NCBI GenBank assembly: GCA_045132895.1 | Contig: JBGUTC010000052.1 | Location: 1 to 7,099 of the forward strand | DNA: 7,099 nucleotides | Reading direction: 5' to 3' | Source: UMGS755 sp045132895 | GTDB taxonomy: Bacteria; Bacillota; Clostridia; UBA1381; UBA9506 | Shown here: piece by piece, positions 1 through 6,788 of the stretch | How the letters are laid out: every line of letters begins with the position of its first letter | Position numbering within the stretch: position 1 is the stretch's first letter | The notes under the pieces: model-generated | The model's database searches: none | What the model was told of the DNA's origin: nothing | The model's input: the letters and a program-made list of their open reading frames with translations, nothing else | Translations under genes and position numbers: made by a program

Positions 1-1607
1 TGTGTAAGTTCACCATAAAACACCACGCTGCCGGAACCCATCAGTTCATCATAGCGAACAACTTCAAGGGCCTGAAGGTAGGAGGAATGCACTTCTGAAA
101 GAAGCTTGGTTTCATTTCCCAAGCCAATAATGACTTTTGAGTGATACCGATAAAAAACCTCCAGGTTCATCTTGGTTAACTGTTCTTTTAAAAGCAACTG
201 CATTTCTGCCGTATCTAAATCATAATTCAAAAGAACAACCGTCGTTTTTGAATCTGCGGCATAGAGATGCATTTGAACATCCTGCGAAATGTATTTATCC
301 AGCACCTGCTTATAAAAATTATTTCTGTTATGCAGGCCGTCAACATGATAAACGGCCTGACCCCGGAGCACCAGAATCATATATTTCTGGCATAAAAACT
401 CAATTTTCGCATCCTGCACCAAACGCAAGACCTCTTCTTCATCTTTATGTGACTCTGCAATTAACATGTGAAGAATATCTTTTCGCTCCGTCTCTGAGAA
501 TTGCAATAATTTATCCTTCATCGCTTCTTTTTCGTCAATAATGTCATTTAAATACGGTTTCCAGTATTCAATTTCATTGAATCCCAAAAGTTTCACCGAA
601 TCATCGCTTCTGACTCCAAGCATCTCCATCATCTGTAAATTGCTGGCGGTTTTTCTGGAGGCAAAGCGAATACAGAGCAGTAAGCCGATCAGAATGGCAA
701 TAATATTAATGCTGTGAACAATGATGTTAACCAGCGCAACATCGCGAAGAACATAATCGCGACTGACAAAAACAACATATTGCCAATGCCGGTATTCACT
801 GGGACAACGAAATGAATAATACTCCCCGCCATCAATTTTAAGTTTTTTAATGCGCTCTCCGGTATTAAAGGACTGATGGGCAACCTCATCAAAATGATTC
901 CCGCTGGATAACATAATCTCGTTCTGAGCGTTAAAGACATACACCGCGCCATCTCCCGGTACAATTAAGCTGGAGAATACATCCAAAAGCTGCTTTTCAT
1001 CAATCAAAGCACCAACAATACCATAAGCACGCTGCGGATTTTCCAGAGGAACCGCGCCGGCAAAGGACAGAACATTGCCTCCCGAATCAAAGGTCTGGGG
1101 CCTGATTTTCTGCCGAGTATAGCCGCCTGCCCAAGCACCGCTATTAACCTGACTGACCCATTCATCTTCTGTGATCCCTTCAAACGTACATCCGTAACGA
1201 TAGAATTCGTTCAGGCTTTTATACGTCGACTCCTGATCTAAAACAGCACCGGAAGCATAGCTGTGCAAGTATAATTTATCAACAACGCCAGAAAACGAAT
1301 AGCCCGAAGAAAAAATTTCATGATATTTCATTTTTTCTTCATGAGTCAGTTGAGATGTTCTGCAAAATTCACGAAAAACCTCATTTTCAGAAATATTCAA
1401 TACTTCTATTTCGATTTGCTGAAGCGTCGCATCCGTAACACTGACATGGCCTTTGATGTTATGATCAAACAAAGACAACAGTTTTTCTTTGTTGTTATGC
1501 GTTACATATAGACTTGATATAATCCATACAGCAACCAACACCAAAAGGATATATAAGTACGGCAAAACAAGGCTTGCAAAAACCACGTTTTTTCTTTTAC
1601 TCTGCAT
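1..1607 (-). CDS. Membrane-anchored AraC-type transcriptional regulator with extracellular sensor domain (partial, C-terminus outside window)
   Basis: An open frame runs without a stop from ATG at 1607 to the left edge, giving 535 visible residues. A GGAG lies 9 bases before the ATG. Seen: a basic N-terminus (MQSKRKN), a first membrane segment at about residues 9-35, an outer region of about 250 residues, a second membrane segment at about 290-314, then a cytoplasmic part. Residues about 490-520, with IGLGNE and HSSYLQALEVVRYDE, resemble the degenerate GGDEF-like linker that precedes the AraC helix-turn-helix in large Clostridia and Paenibacillus regulators. The outer region fits a Cache-type ligand sensor in size and position. 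The DNA-binding domain is not visible, so the AraC assignment rests on architecture and the linker. It starts 20 bp after the dehydrogenase stop and is probably the third gene of the hydrolase operon, regulating it in response to an external sugar-like ligand (inference). A histidine kinase is the main alternative, but no kinase motif appears by residue 535. Confidence 0.85.
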   Translation of the reverse strand, partial: MQSKRKNVVFASLVLPYLYILLVLVAVWIISSLYVTHNNKEKLLSLFDHNIKGHVSVTDATLQQIEIEVLNISENEVFREFCRTSQLTHEEKMKYHEIFSSGYSFSGVVDKLYLHSYASGAVLDQESTYKSLNEFYRYGCTFEGITEDEWVSQVNSGAWAGGYTRQKIRPQTFDSGGNVLSFAGAVPLENPQRAYGIVGALIDEKQLLDVFSSLIVPGDGAVYVFNAQNEIMLSSGNHFDEVAHQSFNTGERIKKLKIDGGEYYSFRCPSEYRHWQYVVFVSRDYVLRDVALVNIIVHSINIIAILIGLLLCIRFASRKTASNLQMMEMLGVRSDDSVKLLGFNEIEYWKPYLNDIIDEKEAMKDKLLQFSETERKDILHMLIAESHKDEEEVLRLVQDAKIEFLCQKYMILVLRGQAVYHVDGLHNRNNFYKQVLDKYISQDVQMHLYAADSKTTVVLLNYDLDTAEMQLLLKEQLTKMNLEVFYRYHSKVIIGLGNETKLLSEVHSSYLQALEVVRYDELMGSGSVVFYGELT

Positions 1608-1627
1608 GTTTCACTTCTCCTTCTCCC

Positions 1628-2626
1628 TCAGGGTTGTGCCGTCATTCTCTGTGCAACACTTTTTGAAACTTCAAGTTCAGCAAATTCCCCTTTTTCCAGT
1701 TTTAAAATATTATCTGCCAGACGCATGCAAACCACTTCGCGACGATCCAGCGTCGGACCTCCCATATGGGGTACGCTGTAAACATTAGGTAACGTTCTCA
1801 ATAAACTGTCATCATCCAGGGGCTCACGGCAATATACGTCCAGGACGGCATTGAATCGGTTTTCCTTCAAAGCCTCAATCATTTCTTCTTCGTTTACGAT
1901 GGGGCCTCTTGCCGTGTTGATGAACAAAGCACCATCCATAAGCATATCAAAATACCGCTTGGTTATCATTCCTTCTGTCGCCGGCGTGTGCGCAGAGTGA
2001 AGGCTCACGACTTTACAGGTTCTGAAAATTTCTTCCAAAGAAACCTGTTCTGCGTTATGCTCCTTTAAATATGCCGGGTCAATGGTATGCCCGGAATAAA
2101 TTTTGATACTGACATTAAACATATGAAGCATGGGAATCAGGTAGCGGGCAATGGCACCAAGACCAATAATGCCAACGCTCTGATCCAGCAAGCCTTCCGT
2201 ATAGAATCCGTCTCCGTGCCATCCACCATTTCTCACATGGTCAAGATAAGTAGGGATTCGCCGAAGACCGCAAAGCATGTAGGCTATCGTACCTTCCGCA
2301 ACGGATTGAGCATAAATTTCATTGCCACTCAGAACATGAATACCATTTTCAAAAAGCCCTTTTCCCACCAAGCCCCCAACAGAGCCACCCAGATGGGCAA
2401 TCACTTTAATTTTCGTGTCCTTAATCATTTCATAATCAATAGCAGACTGCGCCCAACCGGTTATGATTGCATCACAATCCGCTGCTTCTGCAGCAATTTC
2501 TTCGCCGGTCAGATTACGCTCATGTTCAGAAAAAACTACATCAAAGCGTTCCCGCAAATAGCTTTTGGCTTTTTCAGTTAAAAAAGTTTGATCCTTGCGA
2601 TAAGGATAGGCTACAAAAAGTTTCAT
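1628..2626 (-). CDS. D-2-hydroxyacid dehydrogenase family oxidoreductase, 332 aa
   Basis: This is a full-length member of the NAD(P)-dependent D-isomer 2-hydroxyacid dehydrogenase family (D-lactate, glycerate and phosphoglycerate dehydrogenase relatives), a cytoplasmic reductase of 2-oxo acids or related compounds. Seen: an N-terminal catalytic half at 1-~100, a Rossmann domain at about 101-290 with glycine motif GIIGLGAIA (G155, G157, A160), and the catalytic triad Arg240 (NTARG), Glu268 (CREPL) and His287 (VPHMGG). The residue closing the second Rossmann strand, normally Asp in NAD enzymes, is Ser178 in IYSGH; this recalls the YTGR loop of NADPH-using glyoxylate/hydroxypyruvate reductases, so the cofactor is uncertain. 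Start ATG at 2626 has GGAGG 5 bases upstream. It begins 21 bp after the hydrolase stop and ends 20 bp before the regulator, so co-transcription is likely. It may process an acid or keto product made from the hydrolase's sugar (inference). Substrate cannot be read from sequence. Confidence 0.9.
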   Translation of the reverse strand: MKLFVAYPYRKDQTFLTEKAKSYLRERFDVVFSEHERNLTGEEIAAEAADCDAIITGWAQSAIDYEMIKDTKIKVIAHLGGSVGGLVGKGLFENGIHVLSGNEIYAQSVAEGTIAYMLCGLRRIPTYLDHVRNGGWHGDGFYTEGLLDQSVGIIGLGAIARYLIPMLHMFNVSIKIYSGHTIDPAYLKEHNAEQVSLEEIFRTCKVVSLHSAHTPATEGMITKRYFDMLMDGALFINTARGPIVNEEEMIEALKENRFNAVLDVYCREPLDDDSLLRTLPNVYSVPHMGGPTLDRREVVCMRLADNILKLEKGEFAELEVSKSVAQRMTAQP

Positions 2627-2647
2627 ATTTTCCTCCGGTATGTTTCT

Positions 2648-5380
2648 TTATTCTTCGTCAATACAGTCACAAACTGAAACCTCAGCAAAACAATATGCAT
2701 CATTCCACGGCAAAGCATCACCGTAGGCAAACCACAAATCACTTTCCTTAAAAAAGGTTCCCGGCCACGTTGCGTAACACTCGCCCTCTTCCAGGTGGTG
2801 AGGCCCCATCATATTGCGCAGATTGTTATACAGCGTCAGTTCTATAACATTACAGCCGCAGTGCAATTGCGGGCTTATATCGGCCTCAAACGGAGTCCAC
2901 AACAACGTTTTGCAAAGTTCCCCGTTCACCGTTATATCAATGGCATTAATGCCTTTTTTCGAAAATGAAATCTTATGATCGGTATCCTCTAAGGAAAATT
3001 CTTTCTCCAGCGTTATAACACCGGCAAAGAACGGAAATCCCTGTCTCTCTATCTGCTCAAGGGAAATTTTCTCTGGCATTTCCGTCAGGACAAAATCGCC
3101 ATCAAAGCGCAACGCTTCCCGCTCAAGATTTTCGATTTTTCCATCCATTCTGACGCCAAAGTGACCAATTAAATAGCATGGCTCTAGCTCCATGTCCACG
3201 TAGAGTTTATTCAGTTCCCCTTCAAATTTCTTCGCCCTGTCTAAGGCTTCATAGGTTTCCTTGCGCTGCGAGAATGTGCATTCCAAACAGATTGTATTCT
3301 CGCCCAAAACCATAAACCGGGCTATTGGAATTTTTTTAAAAGATGTATCAATAAAACTTTCCGGCTCATCCGGCAGCAAAACCGGCTGTCCGTTAACCGT
3401 AATCTTATATTGTGCCGGCGTTTCACACACAAGGCATAAATCTGAACAAACGTCTTCAGCCATAACCGTAAAGACCTGTTTAACCTGAACCGGCCTTTTC
3501 AGCGCATTGGCTCTACCCTGAATGTTCAAAACATATCCTTTTGTTTCCTGACAAACTCCATCAAAATAATAATCACATCGATCCAATGTCAACACATTCG
3601 GTGTCACATGTTTGATGTTCCAATCCCCTGCCAATTTCAACGGCTTCAGTGCCTTTTTCTCTGCTAACACCGGTGCGCCGCCCTTGTCAATCACCAACAT
3701 ACTTTCGCACGGGGCAAAGCAATACTCCCTTTCAAAGGGAATCGTCTTTCCGGTAGAAATATCTATGCGTTCCGTGCCTTTAAAAAATTTGACTCTCTGC
3801 ATTTTTTCTGTTGAGTTAACAAAGTAATACACGTCAAAATCATCATAGGAACGCTTGGTATAATAAACCTCTGGATTGTCTATAACATCCGTCTGCTCCG
3901 CCACCTGTTCAGGAGAGATAATAAGGCCGCCGTTTTGCTCAAATTCTTTCAAAAGCTTTTCCGTATGGCTGAAAAACCTTATATGCAGCGGAACAACCAC
4001 AGTTTTATAGGACATTTCGCCAATCACCAAGCGATTACCATCTACGTAACCATGACGTTCCATCAGCATTTCATCGCCCAGATGGAAAGAAACGTGCTTT
4101 CTGTCAAGAAGTAAAACGATCTCTTTGAACGCGCTGTAATATGCATCAAGTTCCGCATCATTACTTGTATTAAACATAATCCATGCAGAGGTTTGGGGGT
4201 GCATTAAAAGGGTATCACATTCACAGCGTCCGTTTTCCAGAATCATGCCAATTCTGGATAGACCTTCACAAAACGCCTGATACCGGTTCCACCAAGGTTG
4301 TTGATAAAACATTGCCGGCGGATAATCCCGTTTTCTCGCTCCTCGCATGGTGTAGCCCTCAAGATGTTGGCATAAAAGCGTTACACCTCTGGCCATTTGA
4401 TGCTCATATATTCTCTTTAATTCTTCAAAAGAGACATTATGCCCACACATGGCAAATGTTTCGGATAAAACCTGCTTTTTGCCTAACTGTTGCGCCGCGG
4501 AGCCCACCTGATAAGGCGTCAGATTCGTGTTAACAATCCGACCCAGATTGTCCATCCCCGGAATCGTAAAATATTCATAATGGGGCATAACCGCGCCGCT
4601 GGATGTAAGCTGACTTAAGAATGTTTCCTCCAAAACGAGATGCCCTGTTAGCTGGAGGCCTCTTTCCGTACACCAATCGTAAAGCTTTTTCATGAAATTT
4701 TCAGAAAAAAGTTTTGTAATCAGTCTCCAGAAACGCATTCTGGTCTGTATGTAGTCTCCCGTGTCAAAAAAAAGTTCCGGCAAACGGGCGCATATATCAT
4801 CACCGTATTCTGTACGATAAGCCTCCGGCAAAATCAGGCTCCACGGAATCCCGTTCCGGGAAATCTGGGGCTCATCTGTGAAGAATCCTGTTAACTCATT
4901 GCCAAACTTTTGGTAATAGGGTTCATAGATGTTTTGAATAAATTCTTCTGTAACCCGCCCATCCAGGGTGTCTACATAGTAAGGGTTAACGTCATAATAA
5001 AAACGCTTCCCGTCTACAATACAAATCGTATGGCTATCTTCTGCGAGGTTGTTATCATAGCGTAAATACTTCTGCTGATTCTGTTCCCCTTTTCCGTTGA
5101 CAATACCGCCACCAAAACCGCTAGGCCAACCGTTTTCATCATATGCCCAGGCATACATGCCACGCTCTTTAGCCGACCGGATTCCAACTTCAATATTTTC
5201 AAACCATTCCTCACCCATATAATCCGTTATAAGCCCTGCCCTGGCATGCATAAAAAAGCCACCCATGCCGGCATGATCCATAATGCCAATCTGGCGCTTT
5301 GTTTCTTCCGTTTGCAAGGTATCATTCCAGGACCAGAACGGAATCGGTCTGTTCTTTTTCGGAACATGAATAAAATCCAT
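2648..5380 (-). CDS. GH106-like (alpha-L-rhamnosidase-like) glycoside hydrolase, 910 aa
   Basis: A large multidomain glycoside hydrolase. Seen: an N-terminal barrel-like catalytic region (about 1-400) opening with RPIPFWSWND (11-20), then WAYDENGWPSG (78-88), FFTDEP (166-171), GHLVLEE (246-252), LSETF (305-309) and QHLEGY (338-343). A flavodoxin-like segment follows at about 390-500, reminiscent of the middle domain of beta-galactosidases, then beta-sandwich modules at about 583-910 starting at LAGDWN and ending with a NLRNMMGPHH stretch (about 853-862). The opening and the DENGWPSG motif match GH106-type proteins, which include alpha-L-rhamnosidases acting on pectin or plant glycosides. E170, E251, E252, E307 and E341 are candidate catalytic acids; I cannot assign them. 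No signal peptide, so it is probably cytoplasmic and acts on imported glycosides. AGGAG lies 7 bases from this ATG but only 4 from the adjacent ATG at 5383. First gene of the operon. The exact sugar and CAZy family remain uncertain. Confidence 0.85.
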   Translation of the reverse strand: MDFIHVPKKNRPIPFWSWNDTLQTEETKRQIGIMDHAGMGGFFMHARAGLITDYMGEEWFENIEVGIRSAKERGMYAWAYDENGWPSGFGGGIVNGKGEQNQQKYLRYDNNLAEDSHTICIVDGKRFYYDVNPYYVDTLDGRVTEEFIQNIYEPYYQKFGNELTGFFTDEPQISRNGIPWSLILPEAYRTEYGDDICARLPELFFDTGDYIQTRMRFWRLITKLFSENFMKKLYDWCTERGLQLTGHLVLEETFLSQLTSSGAVMPHYEYFTIPGMDNLGRIVNTNLTPYQVGSAAQQLGKKQVLSETFAMCGHNVSFEELKRIYEHQMARGVTLLCQHLEGYTMRGARKRDYPPAMFYQQPWWNRYQAFCEGLSRIGMILENGRCECDTLLMHPQTSAWIMFNTSNDAELDAYYSAFKEIVLLLDRKHVSFHLGDEMLMERHGYVDGNRLVIGEMSYKTVVVPLHIRFFSHTEKLLKEFEQNGGLIISPEQVAEQTDVIDNPEVYYTKRSYDDFDVYYFVNSTEKMQRVKFFKGTERIDISTGKTIPFEREYCFAPCESMLVIDKGGAPVLAEKKALKPLKLAGDWNIKHVTPNVLTLDRCDYYFDGVCQETKGYVLNIQGRANALKRPVQVKQVFTVMAEDVCSDLCLVCETPAQYKITVNGQPVLLPDEPESFIDTSFKKIPIARFMVLGENTICLECTFSQRKETYEALDRAKKFEGELNKLYVDMELEPCYLIGHFGVRMDGKIENLEREALRFDGDFVLTEMPEKISLEQIERQGFPFFAGVITLEKEFSLEDTDHKISFSKKGINAIDITVNGELCKTLLWTPFEADISPQLHCGCNVIELTLYNNLRNMMGPHHLEEGECYATWPGTFFKESDLWFAYGDALPWNDAYCFAEVSVCDCIDEE

Positions 5381-5387
5381 CATTGCA

Positions 5388-5393
5388 CTCCTC
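5388..5393 (-). promoter_or_regulatory. Ribosome binding site deciding the hydrolase start
   Basis: The minus strand reads GAGGAG here, followed by TGCA and then two tandem ATG codons at 5383 and 5380. The spacing from AGGAG is 4 bases to the first and 7 to the second, so 5380 is preferred. A further in-frame ATG at 5419 would add MLYKDSVKKRSA. It has no comparable site, and its extension would contain this GAGGAG, so I reject it. Confidence 0.75.
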
Positions 5394-5407
5394 TTTTTTA
5401 CCGAATC

Positions 5408-5420
5408 CTTGTATAACAAG
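5408..5420. repeat. 13-bp inverted repeat CTTGT-ATA-ACAAG in the hydrolase leader
   Basis: Two perfect 5-bp arms flank a 3-bp centre, about 28 to 40 bases downstream of the -10 box of the hydrolase promoter and 15 bases before its ribosome binding site. The placement would suit an operator for a dimeric repressor. It is short enough to occur by chance in AT-rich DNA. Confidence 0.35.
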
Positions 5421-5447
5421 ACTAAAAGGTAACGCTTCTTCTTTTAC

Positions 5448-5476
5448 ATTATAACATCTTACCATCATAAGAACAA
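5448..5476 (-). promoter_or_regulatory. Promoter of the glycoside hydrolase operon
   Basis: On the minus strand a perfect TATAAT (5453-5448) is preceded by TGT, making an extended -10 element. A weak -35 hexamer, TTGTTC (5476-5471), lies 17 bases upstream. A poor -35 with a strong extended -10 is compatible with an activator-dependent sigma-A promoter. The predicted start is near 5441, giving a leader of about 60 bases to the hydrolase ATG. Confidence 0.7.
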
Positions 5477-5508
5477 CAAACAATATTTTATAAACAAACA
5501 AAAATTTT
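5476..5508. repeat. Direct repeats ACAAACAA-n2-TTTT just upstream of the -35 element
   Basis: ACAAACAATATTTT (from 5476) and ACAAACAAAAATTTT (from 5494) recur with an 18-bp period, with 12 of the first 14 positions identical, abutting the -35 hexamer of the hydrolase promoter. Tandem directly repeated half-sites next to -35 are typical of AraC-family activator binding, and the operon encodes such a regulator. Low complexity and AT-richness mean it could equally be an UP-like element or chance. Confidence 0.35.
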
Positions 5509-5519
5509 CTTATTGCATG

Positions 5520-5556
5520 AAAAAGAGTAAATATCTGCCTATAGGTAGATATTTAC
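5520..5556 (-). terminator. Terminator-like hairpin after the phosphatase gene
   Basis: Arms 5527-5539 and 5544-5556 (GTAAATATCTGCC and GGTAGATATTTAC) are 13 bp each around a TATA loop. They pair at 12 of 13 positions, the exception being G/T, which is A/C in minus-strand RNA. On the minus strand the stem is followed by TCTTTTT, as expected for an intrinsic terminator of the phosphatase, whose stop is 17 bases upstream. The stem is AT-rich and so weaker than usual. On the plus strand there is no T-tract. Confidence 0.65.
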
Positions 5557-5573
5557 CCTCAAACCGACAACTA

Positions 5574-6275
5574 TTAATCGACATAAAACTCCTCTTGGGT
5601 ATCCAGACAAAAGCAACCCAGCCTATTGCCGAAGACGGCACCGCAGTCTATGGCAACATGCCGGTTCTCTCTATAGATTCTCCCCTTATACGCCGAATCA
5701 ATTGCAGATGTTGGTGTATGTCCGGTGACAAGATACTTATCCGGATAATACTGTCTTGCATAGTCGCACCTGCCCCAGACAATATCATGCAGACCATATT
5801 CGCTTAAATCCTTATGTTCTTCAAATCCCACCAGACCTCCATGCACAAGCACAAAGGTATTTCCATTCGCCTCAATTTCTTCATATAGTTCAAATTCCCC
5901 GAGATACGCAAGAACGCTCTCCCTTGCTGCATGATTTAACTTCAGAAATTCCCGGCACGTTGTAAGGCCACCGTTAAAAATCCAGTTGTCATACATTTCC
6001 ATAGCTTCGCTGTCAAGATATGTATCATAATTATCTGCCGTTACCTCAACATTGAATTTCTTCAGGACGCTATAGGCCATATATTCATGGTTACCAAGGA
6101 GGGGCACCACATTGGGGCGTTTCATCATGTCAAGCAAAATCCGAATACCTTCATCGCCACGGTCGAGAACATCGCCAAGGATAAATAGCGTATTTTCTTC
6201 CGAAAATCGTATTTTTTCCAGCATCTGCCTATATTGTTCATAACATCCGTGTAAATCTGACATTACAAAATTCAT
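5574..6275 (-). CDS. PPP-family metallophosphatase (Ser/Thr protein phosphatase-like), 233 aa
   Basis: A cytoplasmic calcineurin-like phosphoesterase of the PPP branch, hydrolysing phosphate esters with a two-metal centre. All signature motifs are seen in order: SDLHG (D7, H9), GDVLDRG (34-40, with D35, D38, R39), GNHE (61-64, N62, H63), VHGG (H145) and TGHTPT (H186). The 233-residue length fits small bacterial PrpA-like protein phosphatases; ApaH-like dinucleoside polyphosphatases share the motifs and cannot be excluded. There is no signal peptide or membrane segment. The ATG at 6275 has GAGGG about 6 bases upstream. It appears to be a single-gene unit with its own terminator-like hairpin, divided from the hydrolase operon by about 190 bp and from the feo genes by about 550 bp, so the context gives no clue to its substrate. 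Confidence 0.92.
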   Translation of the reverse strand: MNFVMSDLHGCYEQYRQMLEKIRFSEENTLFILGDVLDRGDEGIRILLDMMKRPNVVPLLGNHEYMAYSVLKKFNVEVTADNYDTYLDSEAMEMYDNWIFNGGLTTCREFLKLNHAARESVLAYLGEFELYEEIEANGNTFVLVHGGLVGFEEHKDLSEYGLHDIVWGRCDYARQYYPDKYLVTGHTPTSAIDSAYKGRIYRENRHVAIDCGAVFGNRLGCFCLDTQEEFYVD

Positions 6276-6376
6276 TGCTTTCCCTCACTTCCTCACACCA
6301 GCATATTCCGGCCCATCCCTGTCAACATAACAGCCGCTATTATTTAATACCACAAATTTTAAATTCTAAACAATTT

Positions 6377-6723
6377 TTACTCTTTTTTATCGTCGGATAT
6401 CGTCTGCGCCATGGTTGATAATAGCATCACGTTGCCATCGATCTGTAAATCTTGCACTTTTTCATTAAGCCGACACCGGTTTTCGGGCATCATACTCCAT
6501 CGTGCTTAATGTACAAACGATAACATTACACTACTCCTTTCGTTATCATTCGATACATTTTCGACTTTTGTCAAGAGTGGTAAAAAACTTCCTTTTCTTA
6601 ACTCACCGTCTGAAGTATTGATTTCTTCTGGGAAAAAGGTTCAAAGCGTCCCGACTTAGTTTTTATATACTCTGTGGCTCCGTTTTCTCTTATCTGCACC
6701 TAAAGTCCGGGTAATACAATCAT
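6377..6723 (-). pseudogene. Possible decayed small gene or cluster of short ORFs (unrecognised)
   Basis: Three short coding-like stretches lie head to tail on the minus strand. (a) ATG at 6723 opens MIVLPGL then TAG, and the same frame continues 33 residues to TAA at 6598, including NGATEYIKTKSGRFEPF. (b) A second frame, open from 6640 to TAA at 6506, gives 44 residues; its last six codons, MLSFVH, start at ATG 6526 behind a strong AAAGGAG. (c) After that single TAA the same frame continues; from ATG 6493 it gives 38 residues, including LNEKVQDLQIDGN, and stops at 6377. One frame shift and two in-frame stops would make one ancestral frame, suggesting decay. I do not recognise the product and did not identify a family; genuine tiny ORFs or a structured RNA are alternatives. 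Confidence 0.3.
6463..6557 (-). other. Two consecutive RNA hairpins, one with a Shine-Dalgarno in its loop
   Basis: Hairpin A pairs 6542-6557 with 6510-6524. In minus-strand RNA this gives 15 pairs including two G-U wobbles and one bulged U, around a 17-base loop that holds AAAGGAG. The ATG of a six-codon ORF sits at the loop-stem junction. Hairpin B pairs 6463-6473 with 6500-6511: CATTAAGC/GCTTAATG is perfect and extends three more pairs past one bulge. The two stems share bases 6510-6511, so they abut or compete. The wobble pairs of A would be A-C mismatches on the plus strand, which favours a minus-strand RNA. It matches no riboswitch or ncRNA class I recognise. Confidence 0.45.
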
Positions 6724-6747
6724 TTCGCTTAACTTCCCTATAATCCC

Positions 6748-6776
6748 ATTATATCACAAAATCTATAAAAAACAAA
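6748..6776 (-). promoter_or_regulatory. Promoter reading from the feo terminator toward the phosphatase
   Basis: A perfect TATAAT (6753-6748) preceded by TGA (extended -10) has TTTGTT (6776-6771) as a weak -35 at 17-base spacing, on the minus strand. It lies immediately past the feo palindromic terminator. The predicted start is near 6741, so the transcript would cover the short ORFs and hairpins. It could run on as a leader of about 465 bases into the phosphatase, since no strong minus-strand terminator appears in between. Confidence 0.6.
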
Positions 6777-6788
6777 GGCTGAAGAAAC

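Noticed and set aside
137..541. 134-codon plus-strand ORF
   Set aside because: Antisense to the continuous minus-strand sensor/regulator frame; the peptide shows no domain or signal of its own.
689..964. 91-codon minus-strand ORF with hydrophobic segments
   Set aside because: It is in another frame of the regulator gene; the hydrophobic end reflects the real second membrane segment read out of frame.
2087..2581. 164-codon plus-strand ORF
   Set aside because: It lies entirely antisense to the dehydrogenase gene, whose motifs are intact, has low-complexity composition, and no ribosome binding site supports it.
4183..4533. 116-codon plus-strand ORF
   Set aside because: Antisense to the glycoside hydrolase in its catalytic region; it has no independent support.
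5517..5807. 96-codon plus-strand ORF starting in the hairpin after the phosphatase
   Set aside because: Mostly antisense to the phosphatase, starts inside the terminator hairpin, and lacks a ribosome binding site.
6569..6574. Perfect TTGACA on the minus strand as a promoter -35
   Set aside because: The best -10 at 18 bases is AATGAT (4 of 6 matches), so it is not convincing; I kept only the stronger promoter at 6748-6776.
6506..6660. Riboswitch or T-box leader before the phosphatase
   Set aside because: I found no T-box GGTGGTACCGCG-like element and no core of the riboswitch classes I can recognise, so only the hairpins are reported.
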